Shown here: in pieces, positions 31,613 through 39,944 of the stretch
Layout of the letters: every line of letters begins with the position of its first letter
Position numbering within the stretch: position 1 is the first letter of the stretch
Source of the DNA: Euryarchaeota archaeon UBA4
Lineage (GTDB): Archaea; Thermoplasmatota; Poseidoniia; Poseidoniales; Thalassarchaeaceae
Assembly: GCA_002497985.1 (NCBI GenBank)
Contig: DAFQ01000008.1
Span: forward strand, 1-41,476
Direction: 5' to 3'
DNA length: 41,476 nt
Program-made: the position numbers and the translations under genes
The notes under the pieces: model-generated
What the model saw: the letters and a program-made list of their open reading frames with translations, nothing else
Databases searched by the model: none
Told to the model about the DNA's origin: nothing

Positions 31613-32239
31613 TCACTCTTCGGCCTGAGCTTCGACCTTAGCCACTTCTTCATTGCCGGAAAACTCGGCAATCGTCATCTGCTCATCAGGAGCTAGTGAA
31701 GCGGCCAATTGTGCACTAGTTAGCCCCAGTTTAGCTGCCTCCCCCCTGAACCATGCCTTTACCTTTCGATACTCCACTTCTGGGCAACCAAAGTACTCGG
31801 CGAACCTTCTGGTAGTAGTTAGCCTCCTGGTTAGTCCCTCCCTCCTCTTGTCGATTAGCCCCAGATTGGCCAAATCCCTGACATGGTCGTATGCTTTCTG
31901 CCCTAGCATGTCAACCAGTTGTGCTTGAGGCATTGGCTGATGGTAAGCTATCAGTGCTGCAGCTGGAAGGAGCCTTTGTGGTATCTCGGGTTTGAAGGTA
32001 TCAGGGAGGAACTGTGACAATGAAGGGTTGACTTCAATGATCCACCTGCCACTAACCTCCGAGAGTTGGAGGGCGGATTGCTCCCTCTCACTCATGTCTT
32101 TCTTTAGTTCTGTTAGTGATTCGGAAACCTGGAAGTTCCTCTTCCCGAGTAGTTTGGCCAATTCATCGACAGACATCGAACGGCCGGCTCCGAAGAGTAT
32201 GGCCTCCAGTAGTGAGGAGAGTGGCGGCCCTTCAGTCAT
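31613..32239 (-). CDS. scpB: Segregation and condensation protein ScpB
   Basis: ScpB is the winged-helix accessory subunit of the SMC-ScpAB condensin that binds the ScpA middle region. The 208 residues show LLEAILFGAGRSMSVDELAKLLG (first winged helix), LLPAAALIAYHQPMPQAQLVDMLGQKAYDHVRDLANLGLIDKRREG (second winged helix), and LTTTRRFAEYFGCP, all typical. The C-terminal tail is acidic. The ATG shares one base with the scpA stop (TAATG), so translation is probably coupled. It is the last gene of smc-scpA-scpB. Confidence 0.93.
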   Translation of the reverse strand: MTEGPPLSSLLEAILFGAGRSMSVDELAKLLGKRNFQVSESLTELKKDMSEREQSALQLSEVSGRWIIEVNPSLSQFLPDTFKPEIPQRLLPAAALIAYHQPMPQAQLVDMLGQKAYDHVRDLANLGLIDKRREGLTRRLTTTRRFAEYFGCPEVEYRKVKAWFRGEAAKLGLTSAQLAASLAPDEQMTIAEFSGNEEVAKVEAQAEE

Positions 32240-33240
32240 TATTGTCCCCCCAGTGATCCATCATTCGGGTGAAGTCTGTTTGTTAATTCCGAGAAGCTCT
32301 CATCGCCCTCCCAGAGTGGTTTTAGAGTGATAACCCCATCTTTTCCTGGCTCCTGGGACAATTCCGTGTAGCCCCTGTTCGTAAGGAAAAGTGCGGATAC
32401 CAGGGCTGTTACCTGTGCCTCTGCTTGGGCCTCGCCGACCTGGACGCCGGAATTCATCGACCTGTCCATCAATTCACCAGAGATTTCCTTGAGTGAGATA
32501 TTGCTTCCATTCTGCTCGGCCCGGGAAATGAGTGCTTCCCATGTCCTTTCCAAGTCTCCCTCTAAATCCTCTACGTGCAGACTGCCGCTGAATCTCTTTC
32601 TTGCTACTGATAGGGCGTCCCTCCTCTCCTCTGCGATCCTCTCCCTGGTTCTCTGCTCTTCTGCGAGCCTCCCTGCTTCTTGTAGCCCTAGAATTAATTC
32701 ACCCAGGGTTACAGGGCGCCCCTCATCTCTGTGAATTCTCCCCTCGAACATTGAGGGCAGTACCTCATCAGCGGCACCCGACAATACTCCGACCGAGAAG
32801 TTGTAGTCAGCATCGTCAAAGTCAGCTTCCCATCCTCCTTCGAAATCCCAGTTATCATCCTCCTCTGCGAAGTCGAATGCTCTTTCTTGCCTCTCAATTA
32901 GGTCCGAGGCTTGGCCCTTGAGTATCGACCATGCCATCCTTATCAGGCGACCACAAGTTGGTAGGTCGATGTTTTCGGAATTCTCTATCCTACTGGAAAA
33001 CATCTCGAGGAAGCAGGATAAATCAACATCCCATGGATCCAAATCGCTTGATTGGAACATCTGAAAAACCAGAGCCACTGATCTGTCGAATGGGTCAATT
33101 AGGAATTGGTGTTCTGCCTCCTCCATGCTAGCCAACTCTGAAATCCTGTCCAGATATTTACTTGTGGCCAAATCTGCCTCGCCCCCTAGGAGCCTGGAAA
33201 CTATGTCGTCCCTCATTGCTTGACCGTCTAGTAATGCCAC
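32239..33240 (-). CDS. scpA: Segregation and condensation protein ScpA (kleisin)
   Basis: ScpA is the kleisin that bridges the SMC heads. The 333 residues begin with a divergent N-terminal part. The ScpA signature follows at about residues 48-100: FDRSVALVFQMFQSSDLDPWDVDLSCFLEMFSSRI. Next come the NIDLPTCGRLIRMAWSILKGQASDLI helix, an acidic middle (FAEEDDNWDFEGGWEADFDDADY), and a C-terminal winged helix (ALFLTNRGYTELSQE) that would contact the SMC head. The start is GTG at 33240 with GAGGTGA upstream; an ATG at 33216 in frame is the alternative. It follows smc by 9 nt. Confidence 0.92.
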   Translation of the reverse strand: MALLDGQAMRDDIVSRLLGGEADLATSKYLDRISELASMEEAEHQFLIDPFDRSVALVFQMFQSSDLDPWDVDLSCFLEMFSSRIENSENIDLPTCGRLIRMAWSILKGQASDLIERQERAFDFAEEDDNWDFEGGWEADFDDADYNFSVGVLSGAADEVLPSMFEGRIHRDEGRPVTLGELILGLQEAGRLAEEQRTRERIAEERRDALSVARKRFSGSLHVEDLEGDLERTWEALISRAEQNGSNISLKEISGELMDRSMNSGVQVGEAQAEAQVTALVSALFLTNRGYTELSQEPGKDGVITLKPLWEGDESFSELTNRLHPNDGSLGGQ

Positions 33241-33249
33241 ATTGTCACC

Positions 33250-36200
33250 TCAATCTGATTCCACTTCGGCCTCCGGGAGTTCTTCTTCATCAGAGTCTGG
33301 AGAATGGGGTTCATCGGGAAACTCAACTTGGTTTCTTTCCTCGATGTCCTCAGACCAGTCCTCTGTCCTCTCCCTGAGTGATTCAATGCTGCTCTCACTA
33401 TTTCCTGATTCTCCAACTTCCCCATCCTCGCTGACTTCGACTCCCGCCCTGTCCGCAAGGCCGCCTAGACTCTTCGGGGAAGAGAGTGGCTCTGGGACCC
33501 TCGGCATGTCTTCTGGCTCCGGGAGTTCGGGCATGGCTTCGAGTTCTGCCTTGGATTCTGCCTGGGCTTTCTCTTCAGCCTCTAGCTCTTCACTGAGCTC
33601 TATTGCTGCAGCTCTGTCGAAGTCAGTGATCCTTCTACTGCAGCCGTCCCCTGCATGCGTAATTCCAATATGGTGGTCAGCCAGGGAAAGACTCACCTTC
33701 CTCAATGTCACCATGATGAATTGTGCCCTCTCGCTCCTTATTCTGCATAGAGTTGCTATTCTACCCGAGTTGAATGGATCTAGGTTCTGGTCAACTTCGT
33801 CGAAATAATAGAATGGGCTTGGCTCATAATCCTGTATTGCGAAGATTAGTGCCAAGGCCGCCATTGACTTCTCGCCCCCTGAGAGTGCGGATCTTCTTGT
33901 GTTTCTGCTCTTACCAGGTGGGACGCATGCCATGTCCAGACCGCCGTCGAATGGATTCTTCTTGTTCTCAAGTCTGAGTTGGCCGCTTCCAGACGGCTGA
34001 AGTATCTCGTAGACTCTGCTGAAGTTTCTATTTACGTGCTCGAAGACCGTCATGAATCGTAGCTTTCGCTCTGATTCGAGTTGCTCTGCTATGGACACCA
34101 AATGGTCTCTGCGCGATCTCAGGGTCTTGCCATCTTCCATCAGGTCTGCGATCCTCTCTGCGGTTGTATCATATTGCTCAATGGCTAGCATGTTAACATC
34201 GCCGAGGTTGCCGAGGCGGCGTTCGAGTCCCTGCAACACTCTCTCCGCCTCGGCAATTGTTGGTAGTTGTACATCTTCAGAGGGTATTTCCACCCCGGCC
34301 TCAAGTAGTTCTGATTCTGTTTCTCCCACGGCCTCCCTCTTCTGTTGAATCTGGGCATTGAGTTCATCGATTCTACTTCTGATGGTCTGCCTCTCCTTAG
34401 AAAGGCTGTCGAGTGATGCCCTGAGGCTGGCACGCTCTTCGAAGAGAGTGTCCCTCTTGTCCGTCAGTAATTTCTCTTCTTCATCAAACTGTGAAGATTG
34501 TGCCTTTAGTTCCTCGAGGTCCTTACGGGAGTTCTCAATAGATTTCTCGAGAGTGGTGATTGATGATTCTGCGTTTTCTATGGCAGTGTTGTGCTTACCG
34601 AGCCGCCTCTCGAGATCGGAAATCCTACTCTCCATTAGGGAGAGCTTTTCTTGATTAATTGAGATTGAGGATTCTGAGGCCAGTCGGGTCCTCTCGGCAT
34701 CGGTTCTTGTCTGCTCGGCCTTCCTGAGTATCTCGGAAAGGTGATCCGGGGTGTTGTCTTGCAATGCTTCTGCAGCCATTGACCTAGCCTCGATCGCTGC
34801 ATTCAATTCGCCTTCAGCGGATGCTGCATCGGCTTCTTTCTCCTTCCTAGTTTTCTCGGAGGAGTCGAGTTCGGACTTTGCGGCTATGACTTTGGACTCG
34901 GTCTCGGACACCAACTTAGTTGCCCTATCCATATCTGCCTTCCAATTCCTCACCTTGACGGAGTGATCGCTTCCGTCGACATTGTTTATCCTGTCACGGA
35001 GCGATTGCATGTTTGTCATGGTCTCCCTGAGTGCGGCATCGACAGTTGAATAGAGAAGGTCCGCTTCCTGAACTGCGCCTTCTAGTCTCTCCAGACTAGA
35101 GTTCCTAACCGGGCCACCTCCGAATGAGGGCCTATTGCCTCTGGATGAAGATCCTCCCGTCATTGCCCCTGAGCTTTCAATTAGGGAGCCGTCGGGAGTG
35201 ACCATCCTGACTCCGCCCATGTTTCTCCTTGCAACTTCCATCGACTCAACCAAGAGTGTGTTTCGACTGGCGTACAGAACTGCGGTCTCCACCTCCTGGT
35301 CATAGTCGAGTAGCTCATGGGCGAAACCTATCATGCCAGGATTCCTAGCAACGAGAAGCGTTCTCCCTTGGGGCCTTGATGACTTTAGTTTCGAGAGAGG
35401 CAGGAAAGTGGCTCTCCCCCCACTATTCTTTCGTAGCCATGCTATGCACTTGGCGGCGACCTCATCGTCCCTCACTACAATGCTCCTTAGCCCGTTGCCG
35501 AGAGCCGTTGCGAGTGCTTCCTCGTGAGAGGGGTCCTTCGGAGAGGTCAGCTCCCCTAGAGAACCAAGGATACCAGAGATGTGGCCACTCTCCCTTAGTC
35601 TGGATAAAGCTGCCAGAGTCAGGGCCGATCCGGGTGCGGAGGACCTTGCCTCTTGTCTCGCCTTTGCCTTGCTGAGGTTCCTCTCTGCATCCCTTAGTCT
35701 CGTCTCGGATCTATCCCTATCGGCCCTGAGTTCGCTTTCCTGCTTCTGGAGCCTGCGAAAATCGTCCGCCAGAGAACCCCTGTCGGAGTCCCCTTCTGAG
35801 TCCCTTAGATCTTCGCCAATCAATTCTAGATCGTCCCTGACCATTGTGGCCTCCTCGTACTTCTCCTCCAAATCTGCCAGATTCTCCGAAGCAATCTGTG
35901 ATGCTTGGGATGCCCTGTCTGCCTCGAGTTGCGCTTGGGAATGGTCATCTTGGGCGGAGGAAACCGCATCTGCGGCCTTTCCTAGAGCTCGATTAAGGTC
36001 CCTTGCATGCTTGTCGCCCGATTCGATCGCCTTCCTGGCATCCTTCTCTTCTTTGGATGCCTGAATGAGTGATTCGTCGGCGAAAGAAAGGGCATCATTG
36101 GCCTCTTCCAGAGCGTCGCTTGCTTGCTTCCTTGCACTGTGTGCCCTGTCTGCCTCAGTCGTCAGAACATTGACCTCTTCCTTCGACTCAGAAATTACCT

Positions 36201-37176
36201 TACGCTGGTCACCAATCCTATCTGAGCCTGTTTCTATGTCAATTTCGTGCTGTCGTATTTCTTGAATCAGCTTCTGTGCGTCTCCCGCTAGGACTTCCCT
36301 GATTTCAGCCTCAATACTCACTAGCTCTTCGTCGTAGTTCACAAGATTCGAGTTTCCCTCTGTAATTGAGGAGTCCAGTTCTCGCACTCTATCCGTATAG
36401 TCTGATCTCTCATTTCCAAGAAGCTTGACCTCGTCAATTCTGTTCCTGTATCTAGACTGGTAAAGGATGACCTTTGACTCGTCCCTCTCTTCCTTCAGCT
36501 CCCTGAATTTGAGAGCCTGCTCTCTTTCTTTCCCAAGTTGTTTGAGTTGTTTCTTCTTATCGACCTCTAGCAGATCTATTGTCTCTATGCTATTCTCGAC
36601 ATGCTTCCTCTGATTATTTGCCCTTCTAATCTCATCGTCATAAGCCGTTACTCCAGCGACTTCTTCGAGCACCCCTCTCCTCCTGTGAGGAGTCATGGTG
36701 GCTAGATTGGTGACATCGCCCTGTAGAACAATGTTGTATCCATCTCCCCTAAGTCCGGCTTCAGCTAGAACCCTCCTCATCTCTGTAGAAGTGGATGGCT
36801 TGTCCCCTATTCTGAACGAGGAAACTGGATCGCCCTTTCGGTTCAACCTTACTGACCTGGTAAATGAGACCTCGTCCTCCTGGATCCTTAGCCTTCTTTG
36901 TCCATCGTGTTCCGGCACATTTGCGAAAACTAGTGTCACAGACATCTGCTTAGCTGCCTTTCCCCTCCCTCCGCCATTGAAGATTAGTTCGGAAACATTC
37001 GATGCCCTGAGGGCCTTGGTAGATTTGGGTCCAAGAACGAATTGAATAGCGTCCCCACAATTTGACTTGCCGCTTCCATTGGGGCCAGTGATAGCAGTGA
37101 ATCCCATGTCGAATGGGATGACCATCTCTCCGCCGAAAGACTTGAAGTTCTCGAGTTCAATCCGAATAAGATGCAT
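33250..37176 (-). CDS. smc: Chromosome segregation ATPase SMC
   Basis: SMC is the ring-forming ATPase that compacts and segregates chromosomes with ScpA and ScpB. The 1308 residues have Walker A GPNGSGKS (31-38) after the standard IELENFKSFGG opening. Long coiled coils follow, then a hinge domain around residues 515-680 (SGHISGILGSLGELTSP, RATFLPLSKL, GAMTGG) and a second coiled coil. Near residues 1095-1130 are the ABC signature LSGGEKSMAALALIFAIQ and Walker B PFYYFDEVDQNLD. After the head (ends near 1185) there is an extra tail of about 120 residues rich in Glu, Ser and Pro, absent from ordinary SMCs of about 1180 residues. The start ATG at 37176 fits the family. It is first in the smc-scpA-scpB operon. 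Confidence 0.97.
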   Translation of the reverse strand: MHLIRIELENFKSFGGEMVIPFDMGFTAITGPNGSGKSNCGDAIQFVLGPKSTKALRASNVSELIFNGGGRGKAAKQMSVTLVFANVPEHDGQRRLRIQEDEVSFTRSVRLNRKGDPVSSFRIGDKPSTSTEMRRVLAEAGLRGDGYNIVLQGDVTNLATMTPHRRRGVLEEVAGVTAYDDEIRRANNQRKHVENSIETIDLLEVDKKKQLKQLGKEREQALKFRELKEERDESKVILYQSRYRNRIDEVKLLGNERSDYTDRVRELDSSITEGNSNLVNYDEELVSIEAEIREVLAGDAQKLIQEIRQHEIDIETGSDRIGDQRKVISESKEEVNVLTTEADRAHSARKQASDALEEANDALSFADESLIQASKEEKDARKAIESGDKHARDLNRALGKAADAVSSAQDDHSQAQLEADRASQASQIASENLADLEEKYEEATMVRDDLELIGEDLRDSEGDSDRGSLADDFRRLQKQESELRADRDRSETRLRDAERNLSKAKARQEARSSAPGSALTLAALSRLRESGHISGILGSLGELTSPKDPSHEEALATALGNGLRSIVVRDDEVAAKCIAWLRKNSGGRATFLPLSKLKSSRPQGRTLLVARNPGMIGFAHELLDYDQEVETAVLYASRNTLLVESMEVARRNMGGVRMVTPDGSLIESSGAMTGGSSSRGNRPSFGGGPVRNSSLERLEGAVQEADLLYSTVDAALRETMTNMQSLRDRINNVDGSDHSVKVRNWKADMDRATKLVSETESKVIAAKSELDSSEKTRKEKEADAASAEGELNAAIEARSMAAEALQDNTPDHLSEILRKAEQTRTDAERTRLASESSISINQEKLSLMESRISDLERRLGKHNTAIENAESSITTLEKSIENSRKDLEELKAQSSQFDEEEKLLTDKRDTLFEERASLRASLDSLSKERQTIRSRIDELNAQIQQKREAVGETESELLEAGVEIPSEDVQLPTIAEAERVLQGLERRLGNLGDVNMLAIEQYDTTAERIADLMEDGKTLRSRRDHLVSIAEQLESERKLRFMTVFEHVNRNFSRVYEILQPSGSGQLRLENKKNPFDGGLDMACVPPGKSRNTRRSALSGGEKSMAALALIFAIQDYEPSPFYYFDEVDQNLDPFNSGRIATLCRIRSERAQFIMVTLRKVSLSLADHHIGITHAGDGCSRRITDFDRAAAIELSEELEAEEKAQAESKAELEAMPELPEPEDMPRVPEPLSSPKSLGGLADRAGVEVSEDGEVGESGNSESSIESLRERTEDWSEDIEERNQVEFPDEPHSPDSDEEELPEAEVESD

Positions 37177-37242
37177 CCCATCACCTAAGAGTCAGCAAAA
37201 GTTTTCGCCGACGCTAATCACCGGCTCCATGCCTTTTATCCT

Positions 37243-37386
37243 ATGAATGTTGAGGCATACAAAAGCGCAGCACAACGTTTCTCCGGCTCGTTTCGAAACG
37301 CCGAAGGAGACTGGAACATTGCGAAGATTCTAGGGTGGCTCGCCTTGGGACGTTCGTGGAAATTGGGGGCTCCGTCACATCTCTAG
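37243..37386 (+). CDS. Small ORF overlapping the nadB start (doubtful)
   Basis: An ATG at 37243 opens a 47-codon frame (begins MNVEAYKSAAQRFSGSFRNA) that ends with TAG inside the 5' end of nadB, in another frame. It lies in the 158-nt gap between divergent smc and nadB. Residue composition looks protein-like, but no family is recognised and it would overlap nadB by about 50 nt. It may be a real leader peptide, or chance. No frameshift joining it to nadB is needed, because nadB has its own start. Confidence 0.2.
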   Translation: MNVEAYKSAAQRFSGSFRNAEGDWNIAKILGWLALGRSWKLGAPSHL

Positions 37387-38993
37387 AGCCTGTTGATGTG
37401 GCCGTAGTTGGATCTGGGATTGCTGGGCTATTCCTAGCTGTGAGATGTGCTAGAGATGGCATGAGTGTCGCTGTGGTTACGAAGAAGGGAGTTAGTACCT
37501 CGTCGACAAACTGGGCACAAGGTGGAATCGCTGGAGTTCTGGATGTTGATGATGTCGATGCAATAGAAGCTCATGTCAAAGACACCTTATCGGCTGGCGG
37601 TGGACTCTGTGATGAGGAAGTGGTTCGCAGCGTCATAAGCGAGGCTGCCCTGAGGATAAGAGATCTAGTTGAACATGGAGTTAGATTTGATCGAGGGGCT
37701 GACGGAACTTTTGACATGGCCAGAGAGGGCGGACATAGTGGTGCTAGAATTCTCCATTCGAGAGATAGGACGGGACAGGAGATTGAGAGGGCCTTGACAG
37801 AGGTGGCATCTTCTGAGTCTGACTCAGATTTCCGAATAATGGAGAATTGGATGGCGGTCGACCTCATTCAGAGAAGTCATGGCAATCCCGAGGAGGGGGT
37901 TTCTGGAGTCTGGTGCCTGAATCCAGATGGTGAGGTTCGTACGCTTCCAGCTAAGGTGGTTGTTCTCGCCACCGGGGGTTCGGGCATGATGCACAAGGCA
38001 ACTACGAATCCCTCAATTGCAACTGGTGATGGTGTGGCCATGGCCTACAGGGCCGGGGCTGATATCAGGGATATGGAATTCATACAATTCCATCCCACTT
38101 CCCTGTCTGTTGGCGGACCCAAGCCATTTCTTATCAGTGAAGCCATGAGGGGGCATGGGGCGGTTTTGATGACAATTGGAGAACATGGAGAATGGTCGTC
38201 CTCGAATTCGCATTCGGACCCCAATGAAGGTTCGTTCATGAAAAGATACTCGGAGCTTGGGAGTCTTGGAACGAGGGATGTAGTGGCTAGGGCGATTGAT
38301 CACGAACTGAAGATGAGCGGGGACCCGCATGTTCTACTGGTCACTGAACACCTTGATGCTAGTGATCTCAGGGAGTCCTTTCCCACGATATCCAGTAGGC
38401 TCTCAGAAATTGGAATCTCCCTGGGCGAGGATCCGATTCCCGTTACTCCTGCAGCGCACTACATGGTTGGCGGCATAGGAGTCGATAGTTTGGGAAGGGC
38501 TACTCACGATGGCTCTCCGATGCCTGGCCTATTCGCGATCGGGGAGGTTGCATGTACCGGGCTTCACGGGGCTAATCGACTGGCTTCGAACAGCCTCCTA
38601 GAGGCCGTTGTTTTCTCAGACAGGGCGGCAGGACAGATAGTTCACGAGTGGCATAAGGGGGAGCTCCGAGAAATTCCTAGTGGGCTTCCCGACTGGAGGG
38701 CAGATGATCTCGACACCCTTGTAGAGCACTCTACTCTAAGGACTGATCTAGAGGCCCTCAGAACAACGATGACTCAGGATGTTGGAATTGTGAAGAGCGA
38801 TTCGCGTTTGGACAGGGCTGAGAGGATGCTTGAGCATATCGAGAAAGAGGTTTCGCTGACATGGAAGAAGTGTAAGCCGACGCAGGACCTTGTGGAGCTC
38901 CGTAATTTGGTAATGTTATCCAAGATGGTAGTGGCCGCTTCAAAAAATAGGAGAGTAAACGTGGGCCTGCATTACAATCTAGATTTGGTTTGA
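37335..38993 (+). CDS. nadB: L-aspartate oxidase
   Basis: NadB is an FAD enzyme oxidising aspartate to iminoaspartate, the first step of NAD synthesis from aspartate. The 552 residues have the FAD-binding VDVAVVGSGIAGLFLAVRCA (about 20-39), the KKGVSTSSTNWAQGGIAGV block (flavin/active-site loop), and GGHSGARILHSRDRTGQEIERAL. The substrate-domain FIQFHPTSL and PAAHYMVGGIGVD follow, with FAIGEVACTGLHGANRLASNSLLEAVVFS and a C-terminal helical domain. These match NadB better than succinate dehydrogenase SdhA. The GTG at 37335 was kept; another GTG at 37356 is in frame and equally close to the FAD fold. nadA and nadC are not in the window. Confidence 0.94.
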   Translation: MARLGTFVEIGGSVTSLEPVDVAVVGSGIAGLFLAVRCARDGMSVAVVTKKGVSTSSTNWAQGGIAGVLDVDDVDAIEAHVKDTLSAGGGLCDEEVVRSVISEAALRIRDLVEHGVRFDRGADGTFDMAREGGHSGARILHSRDRTGQEIERALTEVASSESDSDFRIMENWMAVDLIQRSHGNPEEGVSGVWCLNPDGEVRTLPAKVVVLATGGSGMMHKATTNPSIATGDGVAMAYRAGADIRDMEFIQFHPTSLSVGGPKPFLISEAMRGHGAVLMTIGEHGEWSSSNSHSDPNEGSFMKRYSELGSLGTRDVVARAIDHELKMSGDPHVLLVTEHLDASDLRESFPTISSRLSEIGISLGEDPIPVTPAAHYMVGGIGVDSLGRATHDGSPMPGLFAIGEVACTGLHGANRLASNSLLEAVVFSDRAAGQIVHEWHKGELREIPSGLPDWRADDLDTLVEHSTLRTDLEALRTTMTQDVGIVKSDSRLDRAERMLEHIEKEVSLTWKKCKPTQDLVELRNLVMLSKMVVAASKNRRVNVGLHYNLDLV

Positions 38994-39944
38994 CTAATCC
39001 AATTGTGATGAGGACTCTATTCCCTTAACTAATGCGAGTAAGATTGAGTTCCTGGGAGTGGGTATTCCAGTATCTTCGCCCTTGCTAACTATCGCCCCGC
39101 AGATTGACTCTATCTCTGTCTTGCGTCCGGACATCAGGTCCTGCAACATTGAGCACCTGTTGTCCGCCGTGGATTTGGCCACCTCTCTGAGAAGTTCTTC
39201 CAAGTCCAAATCACCGAGATCAACCCCGCTGGCATGAGCGACGGAAGATGCCTCCGACATTGCGGACAGGGCTTGATCCCACAAGTAGGTCGATTCCAGA
39301 AGAGCCCCATTCCTCACACCCGCTATGGAACAGATTGGATTTATTGCCACGTTAATCAGGAGCTTAGTCCAGATTGACCTTTGGATGTCCAAGTCCCACT
39401 CGGGATTGAGAGACGCCTCTGACAGATATTGGTACAGCAACTCCGCGCCCCCGTTAGCAGGCCCCCCATCGAGATTCCCCATTCTTATCGAGCCCCTTCC
39501 TACCCAGTGACTCCCATTCTCACCCCTCCATGCACCATGCGTGGTCGTTCCTCCAATAACGGGGGACCTACCTACCCTGCTTGCAATAATCTCCGCATGC
39601 CCCAAACCATTCTGAATACTCATGACAACCCCTCCCTCGCTCAGCAATTCCTCCGCGATCTGTGACAGGATAGGGGTGGATGAGGACTTTCCCGAAATTA
39701 TGACCGCATCACAGGATTTTCTCAGTGATTGATTGATTGGACCTGATTCGCTATCCACGGTTATGTACCTCTCCGGAGGTATGACGTCTATTGCCCCCTC
39801 AGGAGAGTGCATCACTATTCCCTCATTGGCTAATTCGGAAGATCTCGTGCCTCTCGAGACTGCTACCAATTCGGCATCAGTATCTGATAGGCATCCAAGT
39901 ATGACTGCTCCTATGGAGCCCACTCCGAGTATAGCTATCCTCAT
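38994..39944 (-). CDS. panE: 2-dehydropantoate 2-reductase (PanE/ApbA family)
   Basis: This NADPH-dependent reductase resembles ketopantoate reductase, which makes pantoate for coenzyme A. The 316 residues start with the Rossmann motif ILGVGSIGAV (about 4-13). They continue with SIQNGLGHAEII and GGTTTHGAW (the NG and T-x-G blocks of the family) and the catalytic-Lys helix IWTKLLINVAINPICSI (about 190-206). They end with SMLQDLMSGRKTEIESICGAIV, the C-terminal family signature. Archaeal pantoate synthesis usually uses this enzyme, but related ApbA proteins of other specificity exist. The ATG overlaps the upstream surface-protein stop by 4 bp. Confidence 0.9.
   Translation of the reverse strand: MRIAILGVGSIGAVILGCLSDTDAELVAVSRGTRSSELANEGIVMHSPEGAIDVIPPERYITVDSESGPINQSLRKSCDAVIISGKSSSTPILSQIAEELLSEGGVVMSIQNGLGHAEIIASRVGRSPVIGGTTTHGAWRGENGSHWVGRGSIRMGNLDGGPANGGAELLYQYLSEASLNPEWDLDIQRSIWTKLLINVAINPICSIAGVRNGALLESTYLWDQALSAMSEASSVAHASGVDLGDLDLEELLREVAKSTADNRCSMLQDLMSGRKTEIESICGAIVSKGEDTGIPTPRNSILLALVKGIESSSQLD

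Noticed and set aside
33242..33808. Open frame of 188 codons on the plus strand
   Set aside because: It is antisense to the low-complexity tail and head of SMC; its Ser-rich composition is the mirror of Glu/Asp codons.
35579..36064. Plus-strand frame of 161 codons inside smc
   Set aside because: Ser/Leu-rich mirror of the coiled coil on the other strand.
37335..38993. Succinate dehydrogenase or fumarate reductase flavoprotein
   Set aside because: The STNWAQGGIAGV loop, overall length and lack of sdhB/C neighbours fit L-aspartate oxidase.
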